Shown here: positions 50,800 through 63,180 of the stretch, piece after piece
Numbering within the stretch: position 1 is the first letter of the stretch
Layout of the letters: every line of letters begins with the position of its first letter
From: Prosapia bicincta
Taxonomy: Eukaryota; Arthropoda; Insecta; Hemiptera; Cercopidae
Direction of reading: 5' to 3'
NCBI GenBank assembly: GCA_036971475.1
Contig: JBAIZL010000002.1
Location: 21,013,567-21,077,566, forward strand
Length of the DNA: 64,000 nt
The notes under the pieces: generated by a model
What the model was told of the DNA's origin: nothing
Seen by the model: the letters and a program-made list of their open reading frames with translations, nothing else
Database searches by the model: none
Position numbers and translations under genes: made by a program

Positions 50800-50985
50800 T
50801 TAAATATTTATTTAATGTTTGAAAAAAAACTGTAATAACATCAAATGTCATCCACTTCAGTTTAAAAAAAATGTATTTGAACTTGATGGATGAATGAAGA
50901 GTATTTTATTAGCGATTGAAAATTTGAACAACATGTATATAGGGAATGTGTTGATTAATAGTAGAAATTGAACTAAACCAATATA
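50800..50985 (+). mobile_element. MITE-like repeat copy 9, 3' part
   Basis: ACATCAAATGTCATCCACTT, GTATTTTATTAGCGATTGAA and the terminal TAATAGTAGAAATTGAAC match the family 3' region. Confidence 0.78.
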
Positions 50986-51550
50986 TCACACTTGATGATT
51001 TTTATAAATTATTTTTCAACAAGAAAGGATTCTTATTAACACATAAAATCATTAAGCTCCAGAAGAAACGAATAGTAATTTTAAAAGAGGAAATTCCTGT
51101 AAATATTGATTTGTATCTATTTCAAAATAAAAATACCAGTGGCATGATATTAAATTAGTTATCACATTAGGCCAGTCACGGTTTTAATATGTCTTTAATT
51201 TTTGTCTAGTTTTAGTTATATTTTCAGATTTATTATTTCTGCAAGTACATTTCCCGTTATATTTCTCATTTTATCACCTCTGAAACCGCATTTTACCACG
51301 GTTTCCTTTTTTTCGTAAAAATAACCACTATTTTCGTCCATTTTTCATTTTATTCGATTTTAGTTACCTCTGTAACCATAAATTCCCTCTTGTTTATTTG
51401 ATTACCTCTTTAATAAGAGTTTCCATTATATTACCTTTGTAATCACAGGATCCGATTAGTTTTTTCTTTAATTTTTGTTTGTTTTTAATACCTTTACCTA
51501 CATTTTCTGTCCATTTTTCATTATATTTCGGGTTTAAATAACTCTGACAC
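50986..51550. other. Gene-free; degenerate pyrimidine-rich repeats
   Basis: From 51230 the sequence TTACCTCTGTAACC.TAAATTCC-like recurs in four or five diverged units (spacing about 45-60 bases). Confidence 0.5.
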
Positions 51551-52252
51551 CGGAAATAGGGAGAAAAAAGGTAGTGAGAGGGGATGAGAACTTATGAATG
51601 GAGTTACGTGAGGAAGAGAAAGAGAGGGGAGATGAGGAGAGGAGAAGAGAGATAATAGATAGAGTGTGACGTGAGGGGAAAAGAGGTGAGGACAGATAGT
51701 GCTATTGGAGTTAAGAGAGGGACTTTAGGAGGAAGACGACACACGAAGGGGGAAGGGAGACAAAAGGAGAGATGTTAGGTGAGGAAAGGAGAAAAAGTGA
51801 GAGATGATTTATGGAGAGGGGCAGTAGAATGACAGTAGGCGAAGGGTGATATAGAGAATGGGAGCAAAAGATGAGGTAGGGAGAGTACGTTGGAAAAAGA
51901 GAAAGGGGGAATGGAGGTATAGTGCCTTAGGGAGAATATGGAGAGGAGCGAGGAGAGTAAGATAAAATGGGGTGAGAGGTGAGAAGAAAGAGAGGCCGTG
52001 ATAGGAAGTGGGGAAAGGTAAGATGGTGACAGAGAGAGAGAAAGCCATTATAAGAAGAAGGGCGAGTTAAATGACAGGTGGTGGGAGATCGGAGAACAGA
52101 GCGTAAGGAGGAGAAGGAAAGAGCAAAATGATACAAGAAGGTAAGGGAGAAAAAGAATATCTATAGGGAAAATGGACGAGGAGGAATAGGAGAAGAGGGG
52201 ATGAAGATTAGAAGACGAGAAAGGGAGAAAGAGAATGGGAGAGAGAATAACA
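51551..52252 (+). repeat. 700-bp polypurine (GA-rich) tract
   Basis: The plus strand is overwhelmingly A and G (GGAAGAGAAAGAGAGGGGAG-like) with few pyrimidines and no fixed period. Minus-strand frames (51809-52136) are low-complexity Ser/Pro/Leu/Phe. No gene call. Confidence 0.9.
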
Positions 52253-54054
52253 TCAGCTGTACTAATATAAGCCTTTTTTTAGCAAAATAAATCATAAAAC
52301 ATTATGTGGAAAAATATTTCGAAACATTATTGTAAACTTTGTATACTCATGATTATCTCTCCTTTGCGAAATTAAGATGCCTTTGAGTGCTTTGAAAAAG
52401 TCAACATTTTAGCTTAATATAATCGGCAGTTTTTTTAGATTAAGCTGCTCCAAACGTATTTAAATATTTAAGGACAAAGAAAATATAGGCTAAAATTACA
52501 ATGCTTAAAGCCTCTAAACGTATGCTTGCAGCGCTTTTACTGTTAATAAATATTTAATTTTCCAACAAATTAAAAGGAATAATGTGATGCTACTAATGCC
52601 TGTACAATATGGTGCATCCCCTTGTTCTGCCCCTTCCTTTTTATGTTCATTCTAACTGCCAATATGTTTATAAGACTGAGTAAAAAAAATCTCATAAAAA
52701 TCCAAGTGAATGAATACTGGTTTTTAATGACCTTAAATATTTAAAAACTTCTTTTGATTGATTTTACCTCCTTTGTGTTCCTTTATAAAATACGTTCTTT
52801 ATATTCCTCTGCTCTATTGATATATAATTTGATTATTAATAAAATTTGTGTGAGTTTATTAGTTTAATTCAGATTGTCACAATAACTTCAGTGTAATTAA
52901 AGTAAATAAAATAGGTTGTACATTTAAAAAATTAAATTCATGGTAATTTGGTAATTACTTTAATTTAATTGTCATAAATTTCATTTCGACAAATAAATTA
53001 AAACAATCATCACATTATAATCATTTCATAATGATTGCCATAATTGCTTGTATTCATTTCTCCAGCCTTGTATCGTTACCGTTTCCACTGTTATAGGCTT
53101 AACTCTGTTGCTATATTGCCTACACAACGCCGTGTTTCCTAAACCTTCAATGTTTTAAGATACAAATCCTGAAGTGATTCCGTTACAAGAGTATACAGCA
53201 AACGCAATTACAAATCTTTAAAAATGTAGGATTTATAAATGTCAATAAAACATTAGGACAGCGGAAGTATTATTCCCCCGTTAGAGATGTGTGTAAATAA
53301 AGGTGGCGCTGTTTACAAAGAATGCAAACGTTTAAGTTTAGGACTGAGAGGCAATTGATTTCGAATAGTTTGAACCATGTAAGAAAATATCTTACTTATC
53401 AGGAAATTGCTAAGTTGTACATTTAATGAGAATTTAAAACGGAGTAAAATGAGCACTTGGGGCAGTTATCCCTAAAACTTAATGTCTAATTGTGCTTCGA
53501 CGGACTCGGTCACGTTTTGTGTACATTCATAGTTACGGACGTTGTACAACAAAATAACAGTCTTAGATATTAGGTGATAAGTTGCCAGGAGATGGTAGAA
53601 AGTATCATGTGAGTTGATTGTATTTTGTTTTGAAGTAATATTTTCTCACAATTGTCGACAGATCATATTAAACTGTAATGGATTATTGACCGGCCAGAAT
53701 CAGGGAGGAAGAAGATTAGACCCGAGACATAGCCAGGGATTCCAGTGAGCAAGATAACAAGAAGACAGTTTGTGTAACCACCATACTCGGAACTGAAATC
53801 GATGAGATTTTACACAAATAGACATTTGCATTTGTTTTTATAATTCTCAGTGAACCAAAACTTAGTAAATCTAAATTAATTAAGGGGAAAAATTGTAATA
53901 TGAGAAAAGGGGTTAAAAGGCAAACTTTATCCAACTACACCAACTATGCTTTGAGCTTAACTTAAAATATTGTTATTAGCTGCCGTGACCACGCCCACGG
54001 TGTGAATATAGATCGTAACGTTACAGTCACTTAAGTTGAAAGTTGGAGTTTGTA
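52253..54054. other. Gene-free spacer
   Basis: AT-rich, without supported features; the 72-codon minus frame at 53716-53934 is unassigned. Confidence 0.5.
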
Positions 54055-54115
54055 GTGGAAACACCAACTGATGATGATGACTGTCATTGAAACGTGTCTG
54101 AATAAATAAATCATT
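54055..54115 (+). mobile_element. PLE-like tail with hammerhead-like core
   Basis: CCAACTGATGA, T, GATGAC, T, GTCATT, GAAACGTGTCTGAATAAATA shows a consensus core, a self-complementary stem II with minimal loop, and GAAAC followed by the AATAAA-like end typical of PLE tails. The upstream GTTGG...CCAA could form stem I, but base 17 would be G, so cleavage competence is doubtful. No PLE coding part is adjacent. Confidence 0.5.
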
Positions 54116-54217
54116 AATTTGTGAGTTTTGTGTCTCTTATTTGTTATTATAGTTAAACTGTTTAGCCAGTTGACAGTCCCAACCTTATATAACGACCGGA
54201 GATTATTTATAGACCAA

Positions 54218-54219
<2 letters not shown>

Positions 54220-54278
<59 letters not shown>

Positions 54279-55642
54279 GACGAGAATGCTTTATGCACAG
54301 AGTGTGGGACTCCTCTCGATACTGCACTAGGCTCTACATCTGAAAGTTTACCCACTAAACTCGTCACCCTCCAGGCAGATTTCCACCCCGGAACCGCCGA
54401 AGCATTACTTCAGGGTGGTGCCTCTTATACTTCCTCCATTATATTACGGATCTAGCCATCCTTCTTCTTTTTTACATCGTAGAATGGATTCGATGTATTT
54501 CGATGCCATATTCCAGTTGGCTTCCGATGCAAGCATCGTCCGCACAAAGCTCTCTGGGGAGAGGCCTGTGGTATGTGTCGTCAATCGACTCCTCTGGTCT
54601 ACGAATCTGGCACACTCAAAGAAGGTGTGCCTTGAGTCATCCAGTTTATCGCTACATATCCGACAGTTCTGGGACAGAACTTTTCCCATCTTAAACAGGT
54701 ATGCCCTAAAGTACCCGTGGCCTGTCAGGAACTGTGTGATATAGAAGTTCACTTCCCCGTGCCTGCGTTCTGTCCATTCCTTTAAGCTGCTTATCAGAAG
54801 GAACGTCCATCTACCTGACCGTTCATGATTCCATCGTTGCTGCCACTGGTTCATGGTTTGTGCTCTGGCTCGCTTGACCGCCTCTATCTTGCCTATCTCT
54901 TTACTGTTATTAAATACAAATTTTCTCTCTTGAGCTAATAGGTCGATTGGCACAACACCTGCCACAACAAGCACAGCTGCCGACGCAACAGTACGGTAGA
55001 CGCTCGCTATTCTTAGCGCTCCCATTCGTTGAATCGTATCGAGTCTGGTACGGTACTTCTGTACATTCAAAGTGTCGGCCCAGATTTCAGCACCGTAGAG
55101 CATGATGGATTGCACCGTAGACCATAGGAGTCGTCTCCTGCTTGCCCTTGGGCCACCGACGTTAGCCATCAATCTTGCGAGTGACGAGGTCACAGCCGCA
55201 GCCTTATCACAGGTCATGCGAAGATGTTCCCCGTACGTCAGCTTGTTGTCCAGCTTGACTCCTAAGTACTTCACAGCTCTCTTAGTGAAGAGCGTCTCCT
55301 GTCTCACAACCATTGGTACCACCATCGGTATTCTCCTTCCAGATAATAAAACTATCTCAGTCTTGGAAACGGCCAGCTGTAGACCGTGTTCTGTCATCCA
55401 TAGGTTAATCCTACGCATGACCTGATTGAGCCGTACCTGCGCCAACTCAGTGCTGCGAGCTGTAATGACAGCAGCAACATCATCGGCGTAGCCCACCAGA
55501 TATGCATCCTCTGGCATTTCCAATCTCAGAAGACCATCATATGCCACATTCCACAGGTCTGGTCCCAGTACCGATCCTTGGGCTGCTCCAGCTGTGATTT
55601 CCTTTGTCCACTGTCTTCCGTCAGCAGTCCAGATCAGCCGCC
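54220..55642 (-). mobile_element. 5'-truncated R1-clade non-LTR retrotransposon with TSD
   Basis: The element lies on the minus strand. Its 3' end is a 56-nt T run on the plus strand (54220-54275), i.e. a poly(A) tail. The 8-mer GACCAATC flanks it perfectly at 54212-54219 and 55643-55650, which defines both boundaries. The 1423-bp copy retains the C-terminal part of ORF2 and a 3' UTR of about 170 bp (54276-54443). Long poly(A), perfect target duplication and an unbroken frame point to a young insertion. Its GC content exceeds the surroundings. Confidence 0.93.
54444..55641 (-). pseudogene. R1-clade ORF2 C-terminal fragment (RT palm to zinc knuckle)
   Basis: The frame is open from the 5' truncation point (55642) to a stop at 54444, about 399 codons. 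The first residues RRLIWTADGRQWTKEITAGA lead into AQGSVLGPDLWN, the RT block usually written G.PQGS.LGP; the usual V-P is A-A here. YADD (about 55480) is the RT catalytic motif. YRTVASAAVLVVAGVVPIDL is a hallmark of R1-clade proteins, and C-x2-C-x8-H-x4-C (CRICSDKLDDSRHTFFEC) is the C-terminal zinc knuckle. The endonuclease and N-terminal RT blocks are absent through 5' truncation, so the protein cannot mobilise itself. No internal stop or frameshift is present. Any start codon within (for example GTG at 55547) is fortuitous. No promoter is evident. Confidence 0.93.
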
Positions 55643-55650
55643 GACCAATC

Positions 55651-56379
55651 CCTTTAATCCCATTTATTTTAACTTTATAAATATGCTTAAAAACATTAGA
55701 GTAAGAGTTCTCTTGTATCTGACATAAATGTGTTTTTAAATTTTGTTATTTATTTATATTATTTAAACTATTTGCAGAGCTTAAATACTTGGCATCGTAA
55801 TGGTTGGAGCTGTGTTTTAGGAGAATCTTTCATAAACTTTAGCTTTTGTTTCTTTACACATTCTGTCTGTGGGCCCCTTTGAGTAAAACGTTGCACTAAT
55901 TTAAATATATGTTTTAATTAGACTTGAATAATATTAAATTTTAAAAGTCAGAAAGAATTCAAGTAAACTGAAGTATGTTTTCTTATTTGTGGGTTTTATT
56001 TAAGCTCCACTTGGAGGAAGGATTGTAAGATTTAATATATAATTCATAAAAACAGTGCTGCACATATAGTGGATTGAGCCACTCCTGATGTACAAAAAAT
56101 TGATCCCCTATATTACATATTGAAAACATTATTTAAATGATGAATCAATATTCAAAAGGTATATTATATATAAGGTATAAGTAATAATAGTAATATAAGA
56201 TATATGTTATTGTTCTTTGTTTTAAAACTATAAAGTCTCTTGTAGTATATAACTATTTTAATGTTTTTATTACTTTGCATGTTAAATGCCACAGTCTGAT
56301 GATTTCACTTATTATCTACTACACTTCTATATTAACTTTGTTAATAATTGTATTTAAGAAAACACTTTAATTTAGTATA

Positions 56380-56420
<41 letters not shown>

Positions 56421-56595
56421 TTACTTAAAAACATGAAATACCTTCATATACATATATAGTCCTAAATAAACACATATATACCTATATATATAGTTAAATA
56501 TAAATTTGTATAGTTAAAAACTCCCAATACATACTTACGTTTATACATTTATACCTAACAATACACATTTATACATTATTACACACACACATGCT

Positions 56596-56635
<40 letters not shown>

Positions 56636-56636
56636 A

Positions 56637-56682
<46 letters not shown>

Positions 56683-56689
56683 AATTAAA
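55651..56689. other. Gene-free AT-rich spacer with microsatellites
   Basis: TA arrays at 56382-56417 and 56645-56679 and a CA run at 56599-56632 lie in sequence rich in degenerate TATATACCTAxATA units. No gene. Confidence 0.6.
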
Positions 56690-56801
56690 AATATTTCAAA
56701 AACAAGAATACTTTTAATGATTATATTTATTCTTGAATATTCTAATTTTTTTGAAATATTTTTAATTTATTAACTATATTACAAGAAAACTTATCACCAT
56801 A

Positions 56802-56848
<47 letters not shown>

Positions 56849-57059
56849 TTATTTTACACGTATATACCTACATATCCATTTATATACATAAATATACAAA
56901 TATAATCTTTATATTGTATATCTATCTTTATATATAATCTTAATACACCCAATACATTTCTAATATTCGCATATTGACCTTAATATAACCATATATACAT
57001 ACATATTTACATATATTCTCTTATTTAAACGAGTATATATATATATATTAATAAATATG

Positions 57060-57560
57060 GGGATATGTTTTCTTTTATTATAGTTAATAAATTAAAAAAA
57101 AGAATAGCTTTACTACATATATTGATCAAAGATTTTCACCGATAAAACAGTACTAGCATCTTCAGGATAATAATTATCTAACAAAATATCTTTACAAACA
57201 TTAAATCATATGTACTACAAACAACCATTTGTTTATAAGTACTGGTCTTTATGTAATTTTTAGCATCAATGTCCTTGTGAATAGTTTGGTTCCTTGATAT
57301 CACGTGAATCTGTTCATCAATTAATCTGTCTTTAGCATTATGTTTATGAATTTCTAATGTTTCACATATCTTTAACTTTAGCCCTTTTTGTATAACTCTT
57401 TTATTATTTTCATATTTTCTATTTCAGTAAATCTGTGTCCTTTATTTATGAATGAGTAGCCAAATTTGATTTGCATTAGTTTGGTTTAATATAGGCGTTT
57501 AAATGTTCTTTTTATATTTCTTTTAATTCCTTTTTGTTTGTCCTACATATAATATATAAC
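57060..57560 (-). mobile_element. Antisense PLE-1 3' fragment in B'
   Basis: Copy of 15380-15875, with the same truncated GIY-YIG C-terminal region (broken by stops) and tail. It lacks the sense PLE-1 partner that lies beside the B copy. Confidence 0.85.
57131..57184 (-). ncRNA. Hammerhead-like ribozyme in B' PLE-1 tail
   Basis: The minus strand reads GTTA, then the perfect hairpin GATAATTATTATC (stem I, five pairs, 3-base loop), CTGAAGA (consensus core), T, stem II GCTAGT/ATCGGT with an 8-base loop, GAAA, ATC. A short stem III is possible between GTT and AAT. Stem I and core are intact, but stem II is weakened (one mismatch and several G-U). The B copy and the plus-strand copy show the better stem II, so the family consensus is a complete type I hammerhead apart from the extra T. 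Confidence 0.6.
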
Positions 57561-58158
57561 TAGATATACACTTATAAACTCAAAATACACATATATACCT
57601 AAATATACAAGTCTATATGTGTCTGTATTTGAGAATGTATTGAATTATATATTTTAATTATAAGTATTATTTATATAGGAATTTATGTTTTATAGTCAGG
57701 AATATATGTGTTTTTTGAAGTATATGTTTGTATATGTTTAGGTACATATGTATATAGTTAGGTTTACCCTAAGAAATCTAAAGTAAGAGTAAACATGTTT
57801 TTTGTTTTTGGTAGAGTTTCCCACCTTCGATATGAAGTCCTATATTCTGTTCTAAATAATATGACATTGTAATTAACTATACCTCGTTAATCAATATTAG
57901 TTGAGCAAAATGAATTATATTTGTTATTTGTGTCAACATTATTATAATCCTGGCGTTTTAGGCCATCACCCGTAACAATACCTTGCTTAAATACATATTA
58001 AGTTAATCTACATTGACATTCCATATTTCATAAATTAATTTAATTTTTATATAATCTTACAGAAAAATGCTAGCCTCCGTGTATGTTTCATTTGAAGCAC
58101 CAACTGTGTTCCAAATGTGATATTGTTTACCTTTATATTTACCTGGTTTGTATGTTTA
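57561..58158. other. Gene-free part of B'
   Basis: Shared with 15876-16475; degenerate TATATGT-type tract 57560-57770. No gene. Confidence 0.6.
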
Positions 58159-58223
<65 letters not shown>

Positions 58224-58358
58224 ACGTTATCCATTGTTTTTCCGTTGCACTGACTTTATGAAGTTATTGTATTACTATGTAAGTAATTTTGTCCACCATT
58301 AAGGTAAAATTATTGCACTTAATGGTGGACAAAATTACTTACATAGTAATACATTAAC

Positions 58359-58402
<44 letters not shown>
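58159..58402 (+). repeat. (TA)n arrays flanking an inserted hairpin
   Basis: TA runs (58159-58220 and 58362-58402) enclose a non-TA segment containing a 44-bp-arm inverted repeat (58260-58361). B has only a short TATATATATT at this place (16477-16490), so the whole block was gained in B'. Confidence 0.92.
58260..58361. repeat. Near-perfect 44-bp-arm hairpin
   Basis: The left arm 58260-58303 (GAAGTTATTGTATTACTATG...) and right arm 58318-58361 pair at 43 of 44 positions around a 14-base loop (GTAAAATTATTGCA). The outer context is TA repeat on both sides. It could be a foldback MITE, a recent inverted duplication, or a source of hairpin RNA; no family match is recognised. Confidence 0.92.
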
Positions 58403-58404
<2 letters not shown>

Positions 58405-59027
58405 TTTAAGAATGTTTGCTGTATAAATAGTTATGTAATACGTACGTAAAGAAAATATATATAAAATACACACATAATTGAATACAATAAACAATTGTTG
58501 TTTAAAATACACAAAGCAAATGCATATTCAATATGTAAAATATAAAAGCGATCCTCCTACGTTTCCTCAGAAACACGTCCAGCCGCCCATATCTAACCAC
58601 TTAAACTTCCTGTTAAAATATTACAGCATCTAAATTATTAAAAGATATTATTAACTTTTATAAGATAATTATTTAACCATCATACCATTTCTAGCATCCT
58701 TGTAAAATCTCTTTATTAATAGACATTATTAGTTTTATAAAATTAATAAAAATAGTCTGCCTACAACATTTGCTGAACATGAAGTCAAGTTAATAGCAAA
58801 AATCATATTTAAAAGGTTTTTCTTACAGACTATTTTAGGCAACCACTTTGTCAATGGTTAATTTGGACTTGTCATTAGAACAACCAAAATTTCCAACATT
58901 GAGTAGATTTTGACAGTGGTTGGGGGGGGGGGTTAGCATCCAATTCATACCCAGAAGAAATCATTTCTTAAATAATTGTCATTTTACTTCACTTGAACCC
59001 AAAAGGAATAATTGTTTTAAAATTAAA

Positions 59028-59462
59028 GTCAATTCCTACTTAGATCAACAAAAAAAAAATTTTATTTAGTAAAATTTTATTAAGTAATTAGAAGGAATGT
59101 CAATAAAGTAACATGACTTCTGCGTTAAAACAGCTGTTCTCCCACATAACATATAACTAGATATGAGATATTTTTTGAAATCATATGTTATAACTTATTT
59201 TAGGCCAAATGGGACGAAATAACTACATTACAGTCCTTGCCCCTTTTGTAAAACGTTTGTCTTCTATATAAAATTCAAAATAATTAATTGAATCTAATTA
59301 CCGAGTTTATATTTGATAAAATCTATTAAAATCAAGTGTCACCCACTATAAGTATATAAAGAATGTATTTAAACTGAGTGCATGACTAAAACGTATTTTA
59401 TTAAAGATTGAAAATTTCGACAAGATATTTATAGGGAGAGTGGGAACTAGAAGCAGGAATTA
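59028..59462 (+). mobile_element. MITE-like repeat copy 10 (B' counterpart of copy 1)
   Basis: Starts GTCAATTCCTACTTAGATCA and ends GAAGCAGGAATTAAAA, with all internal landmarks. Here AACAGCTGTTCTCCCACATA is better preserved than in B. Confidence 0.85.
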
Positions 59463-60147
59463 AAAAAACGATACAAATTGACAAGATTGTTTAAATAAAT
59501 ATCTTCTTAGTTTAAAAACATTATAAACTCAAATAGAGCAGTGGAAATTATTTTTAGTAAAAGTACAGAGAAGCCTTGTTTAAGAGAGCTAGAGATAGGA
59601 AACTCTTAAAGGCAAACTTAAAACTTTTATATTCGTAAAAGACAATTTACCAAAACGTAATCAGCCTACGAAAGTTCTCTGAAGGCTCGTTATAAACTTC
59701 ACTCTCTGTTACAACGACCATCTCATGAATACAAGTTGCAGCTAATTCGTATAGTCTCTCTTTGGAAGTTGCATTTATGAGATATTATTATAGTTTATAG
59801 AACCTGGTTTAATTTGGAAACTATTTTTAAATTAATATTGGAATTCCTTGCTAAGAAATTAATAATAACTTCAAATTCGTTACAAAACTGTAGAATTTAA
59901 ATTTTCAACTTAAGAAAATACTGAATAGTCAATAAATAGTGTTAATCCAGTATTTTTTCTACTTAGAAGAGTTGTATTGTAAACCTAATTACGCTTTGCA
60001 CGAACAGATGTTCTACACAGACTATAATCCTTATAGAATAATTACTGTTAATTTTACCTATCAACACATCTGTCACAGAGAAGCCACTCTTTGCAAAAAC
60101 GTTAACCTATATTAAAATCGAGAAGCCTGGCACATGAATATTAAAAG

Positions 60148-60613
60148 AAAAATTAGATTCAATTCCTACTTGTATCGACAAAATAATAATCCATTTGAGT
60201 TACCTTTTATTAAATAACTACAATTAATGTATAAATAAAAATCCATAACCTGTGCATAAAATAGCTGTTCGTTTGCATAACCTATAACATAAAATTATCT
60301 TTTTTATCAAATTATAATAATAGGTTTCGTACATGCTATGTTATCCCTTACTTAAATCCAAATGGAATTAAATACTATACTGCATACCTTGCCCCTTTTG
60401 TGATAAGTTTTCCTCTCGTAAAAAACTAAAATTAATTTCTTAAATTTAATTGACGAATTATAATTGTAAAAACTGTATTACCATCAAGGGTCATCCACTA
60501 CCAGTTTAAGAAAAATGTATTAGTACATGAGTGATAAAGAAGCATTTTATTAACGATTAGAACAAGACATATACCCAGAAGAGTGTGTACTAACTAAGAA
60601 GGATTTAAAAATC
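60148..60613 (+). mobile_element. MITE-like repeat copy 11 (B' counterpart of copy 2)
   Basis: Starts TTCAATTCCTACTTGTATCG; carries ACTGTATTACCATCAAGGGT, lost in part from the B copy, and CATTTTATTAACGATTAGAA. Confidence 0.82.
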
Positions 60614-62113
60614 GCATGTACATCCTTAAAATATCCGTTATTAATCTTCAGAGATTAAATAGTTATTAATATAATGTACTTGAAACACAGTAAGAGAAAG
60701 AAAGGGAGAGATCAACTACAAAGTATTGGAAGATATATGAATAAAGGAGAGATACATTAGGAAGATAAAGACACCTGGCAAAGATATCACGTAACCGTGC
60801 ACTTGGTCTTGAGAGATCGCAATAGGCGAGATGAAACGTAGAGGGCGAGTATGAATACTTTCCTACAAACCTGATATGGACTGTCAAAACACTGATTTGA
60901 ATAAGGCGGTCGATATTAGATAAATTCGATGATAAATTTATATTTCGAAATATGTGTAAACAAATCGTAGGCAGAAGCTGTTGATTTGTAGACCATTATT
61001 ATCATGTAACTTGTTTTCAGAAGTAGTGCACCAGAAATCTTGTGCGATGTTTCAAGGTCAAGTGTACGGTTACGTGGTTATACACTATGAATAAGTATAA
61101 AAAGAAGAGTGGTAAAGTCATAAAGATACGCTAGTCCAAAAATGAGGGAATGATATAGATCGAGAAGACAGGTCTATTTATTTGCCCTCGACCGGGGTGA
61201 AAAGAAGTCCCACCCGATATAATAAAGATGGTTTAACCAATACTTTAATTCCAAATGTGCGCGTAACAAAAGGCTAGAAGTACTTGAACTGTTTTTTTTT
61301 TTTTTTTAAAGCGCACCACAAAAGAATCTACGTTTGCACACCACTGTGAGATGTCACAACGGAGCTGAGGCGATCGAAAGGCTTTCAGGAAATAGTAAGG
61401 TATTAAACAAACATTTCAGCCAATTGGGCAACGGGTCTTGGCCTAAAACCCGCCCAGCGTTCATAACAGTTACCCCTATTAGGCTGCCTCCATTTCACAT
61501 GCCCATGCTGTTAGTATCCTTTTCGTGATAAGGGATAATGAGTGGTAATACTTCACAAAGTACATGGTCTCTTGTTAGTGAGGCTATTGTAAGAATGCAA
61601 CTCGTCTTCCACTGCCATGCTCGAACCTGAAATGGCATGCAATTTAAACTTAGAACTTCCGTTGAGGCTAAGCTGCGACCCTGAGGATGTGTCCCTGCGT
61701 CACCTGGAACATTACTGTAAAGCAAACTAATATTAGTAGTGCATTTTATTTGCATTTTACCGTCAATAGGGACAGCGGCAGTCTGTGTGTGTCGTGGATG
61801 GGGTCGAACCTTCCCAGGGAGGATATAAGTGTGGACTTTGTATGTGCGTGGGCCTGTTTCTAGAATTTTTTTTGTTAGGTGTCGGAGGTGTTGTTTGATG
61901 AATAAAACTTTCAAGTCTGTGTGGAGAAGTGTTAACATTGTGCATCTAAGAATCTCTAATATTAATAGGGTGAAGTCATGCTAATCTCAATGTTGCTATG
62001 TGGGTTATTTGAGGGTCCCGAGTCAAACCCCCGCCAAGAATGACACCTATTTGAATTAAAACTAACATATTAACAGAGTGGGAGCGATTTCTATGTATTG
62101 TAATGGTCGATAC
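60614..62113. other. Gene-free conserved part of B'
   Basis: Collinear with 18697-20307; a 100-bp segment of B (about 18860-18985) is absent or replaced. A T run lies at 61292-61308. The 64-codon frame 61334-61528 and the 147-codon minus frame 61495-61938 are not conserved as proteins between copies. Confidence 0.6.
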
Positions 62114-62237
62114 CAGCAGTTCCCAACCGATAGGTTGCAGGAGCGTTCCAGATGGGTTACAAAGATTAAAACATCAGAAAACTCGAAGCAAATTAAATTG
62201 TATTTTAATGGTAACAATGTCACGTGACAACAAATAT

Positions 62238-62311
<74 letters not shown>

Positions 62312-62317
62312 TTTGTT

Positions 62318-62356
<39 letters not shown>

Positions 62357-62536
62357 GTGTGTGTGTTTATGTGTGCGCGCCTGTGTATGTTTGTTTACAA
62401 TATTTGATGTTAAATTTTATATAAAGAAGGAATACGATATAAATACTGTGTTTTACTCCACCAGGGACCGTTGGACTATTGCAATATTCCGATAAGGAGA
62501 GATGGGTCGCCAGCTGAAAAAGGTTGGAAAACACTG
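62114..62536 (+). mobile_element. hAT-like non-autonomous element in B'
   Basis: Same termini as the B copy (CAGCAGTTCCCAACCGATAG and AAAGGTTGGAAAACACTG), with left flank GTCGATAC and right flank GTGTGCAC. It lacks the PLE-2 insertion and so represents the older, empty state; its interior has TA/TG/TA microsatellites (62237-62354). Confidence 0.72.
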
Positions 62537-62741
62537 GTGTGCACGTTAACGCTATAAAATGAATTCCGAAAACTACTAGCACTGTTTTACAAGAGAAAGA
62601 TGTGGAATGTAGTATATTGGAATTTACAATATAAACTACAATCAAAGAATGTCAAATATGCTTGCTCGTCTATCCGTAACATTGGGGTGGTTGGCACTAC
62701 TTTTGTCCCAATACCAACTATTTAAACAAATATTTTTCAAA

Positions 62742-63114
62742 GTCAACTTCTTTAGGTCAACAAACAAAAATTTTATTTTAGTTACTTCTTATTGAATAAT
62801 AAAAATTCAATAAATTAATTAACATAACCTATAAGTTAAAACAGCTGTTCTACCACATAACCTATGACATACAGTCAGCTGTTTCATGGCATCATAAGTT
62901 ATCACTTAAGTTAACCCAAATGGGCTGAAATATAGTCATATTGCGCCTTTTGTGAAATGTTTTTCTCTCATTAAAAACTTAAATTGTTCATTATTAAATT
63001 TTTAAAAAATTTTTAATAACATCAATTGTCATCCAGTTCAAGTTTTAGGTAATCTATTTCAACTTGAGTGGATGAATGAAAAGTGTTTTATTAACGATTA
63101 TGAATTTGAACAAG

Positions 63115-63180
<66 letters not shown>

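Noticed and set aside
55102..55425. 107-codon plus-strand frame (also 54415-54744)
   Set aside because: Antisense shadow of the R1-clade ORF2 fragment.
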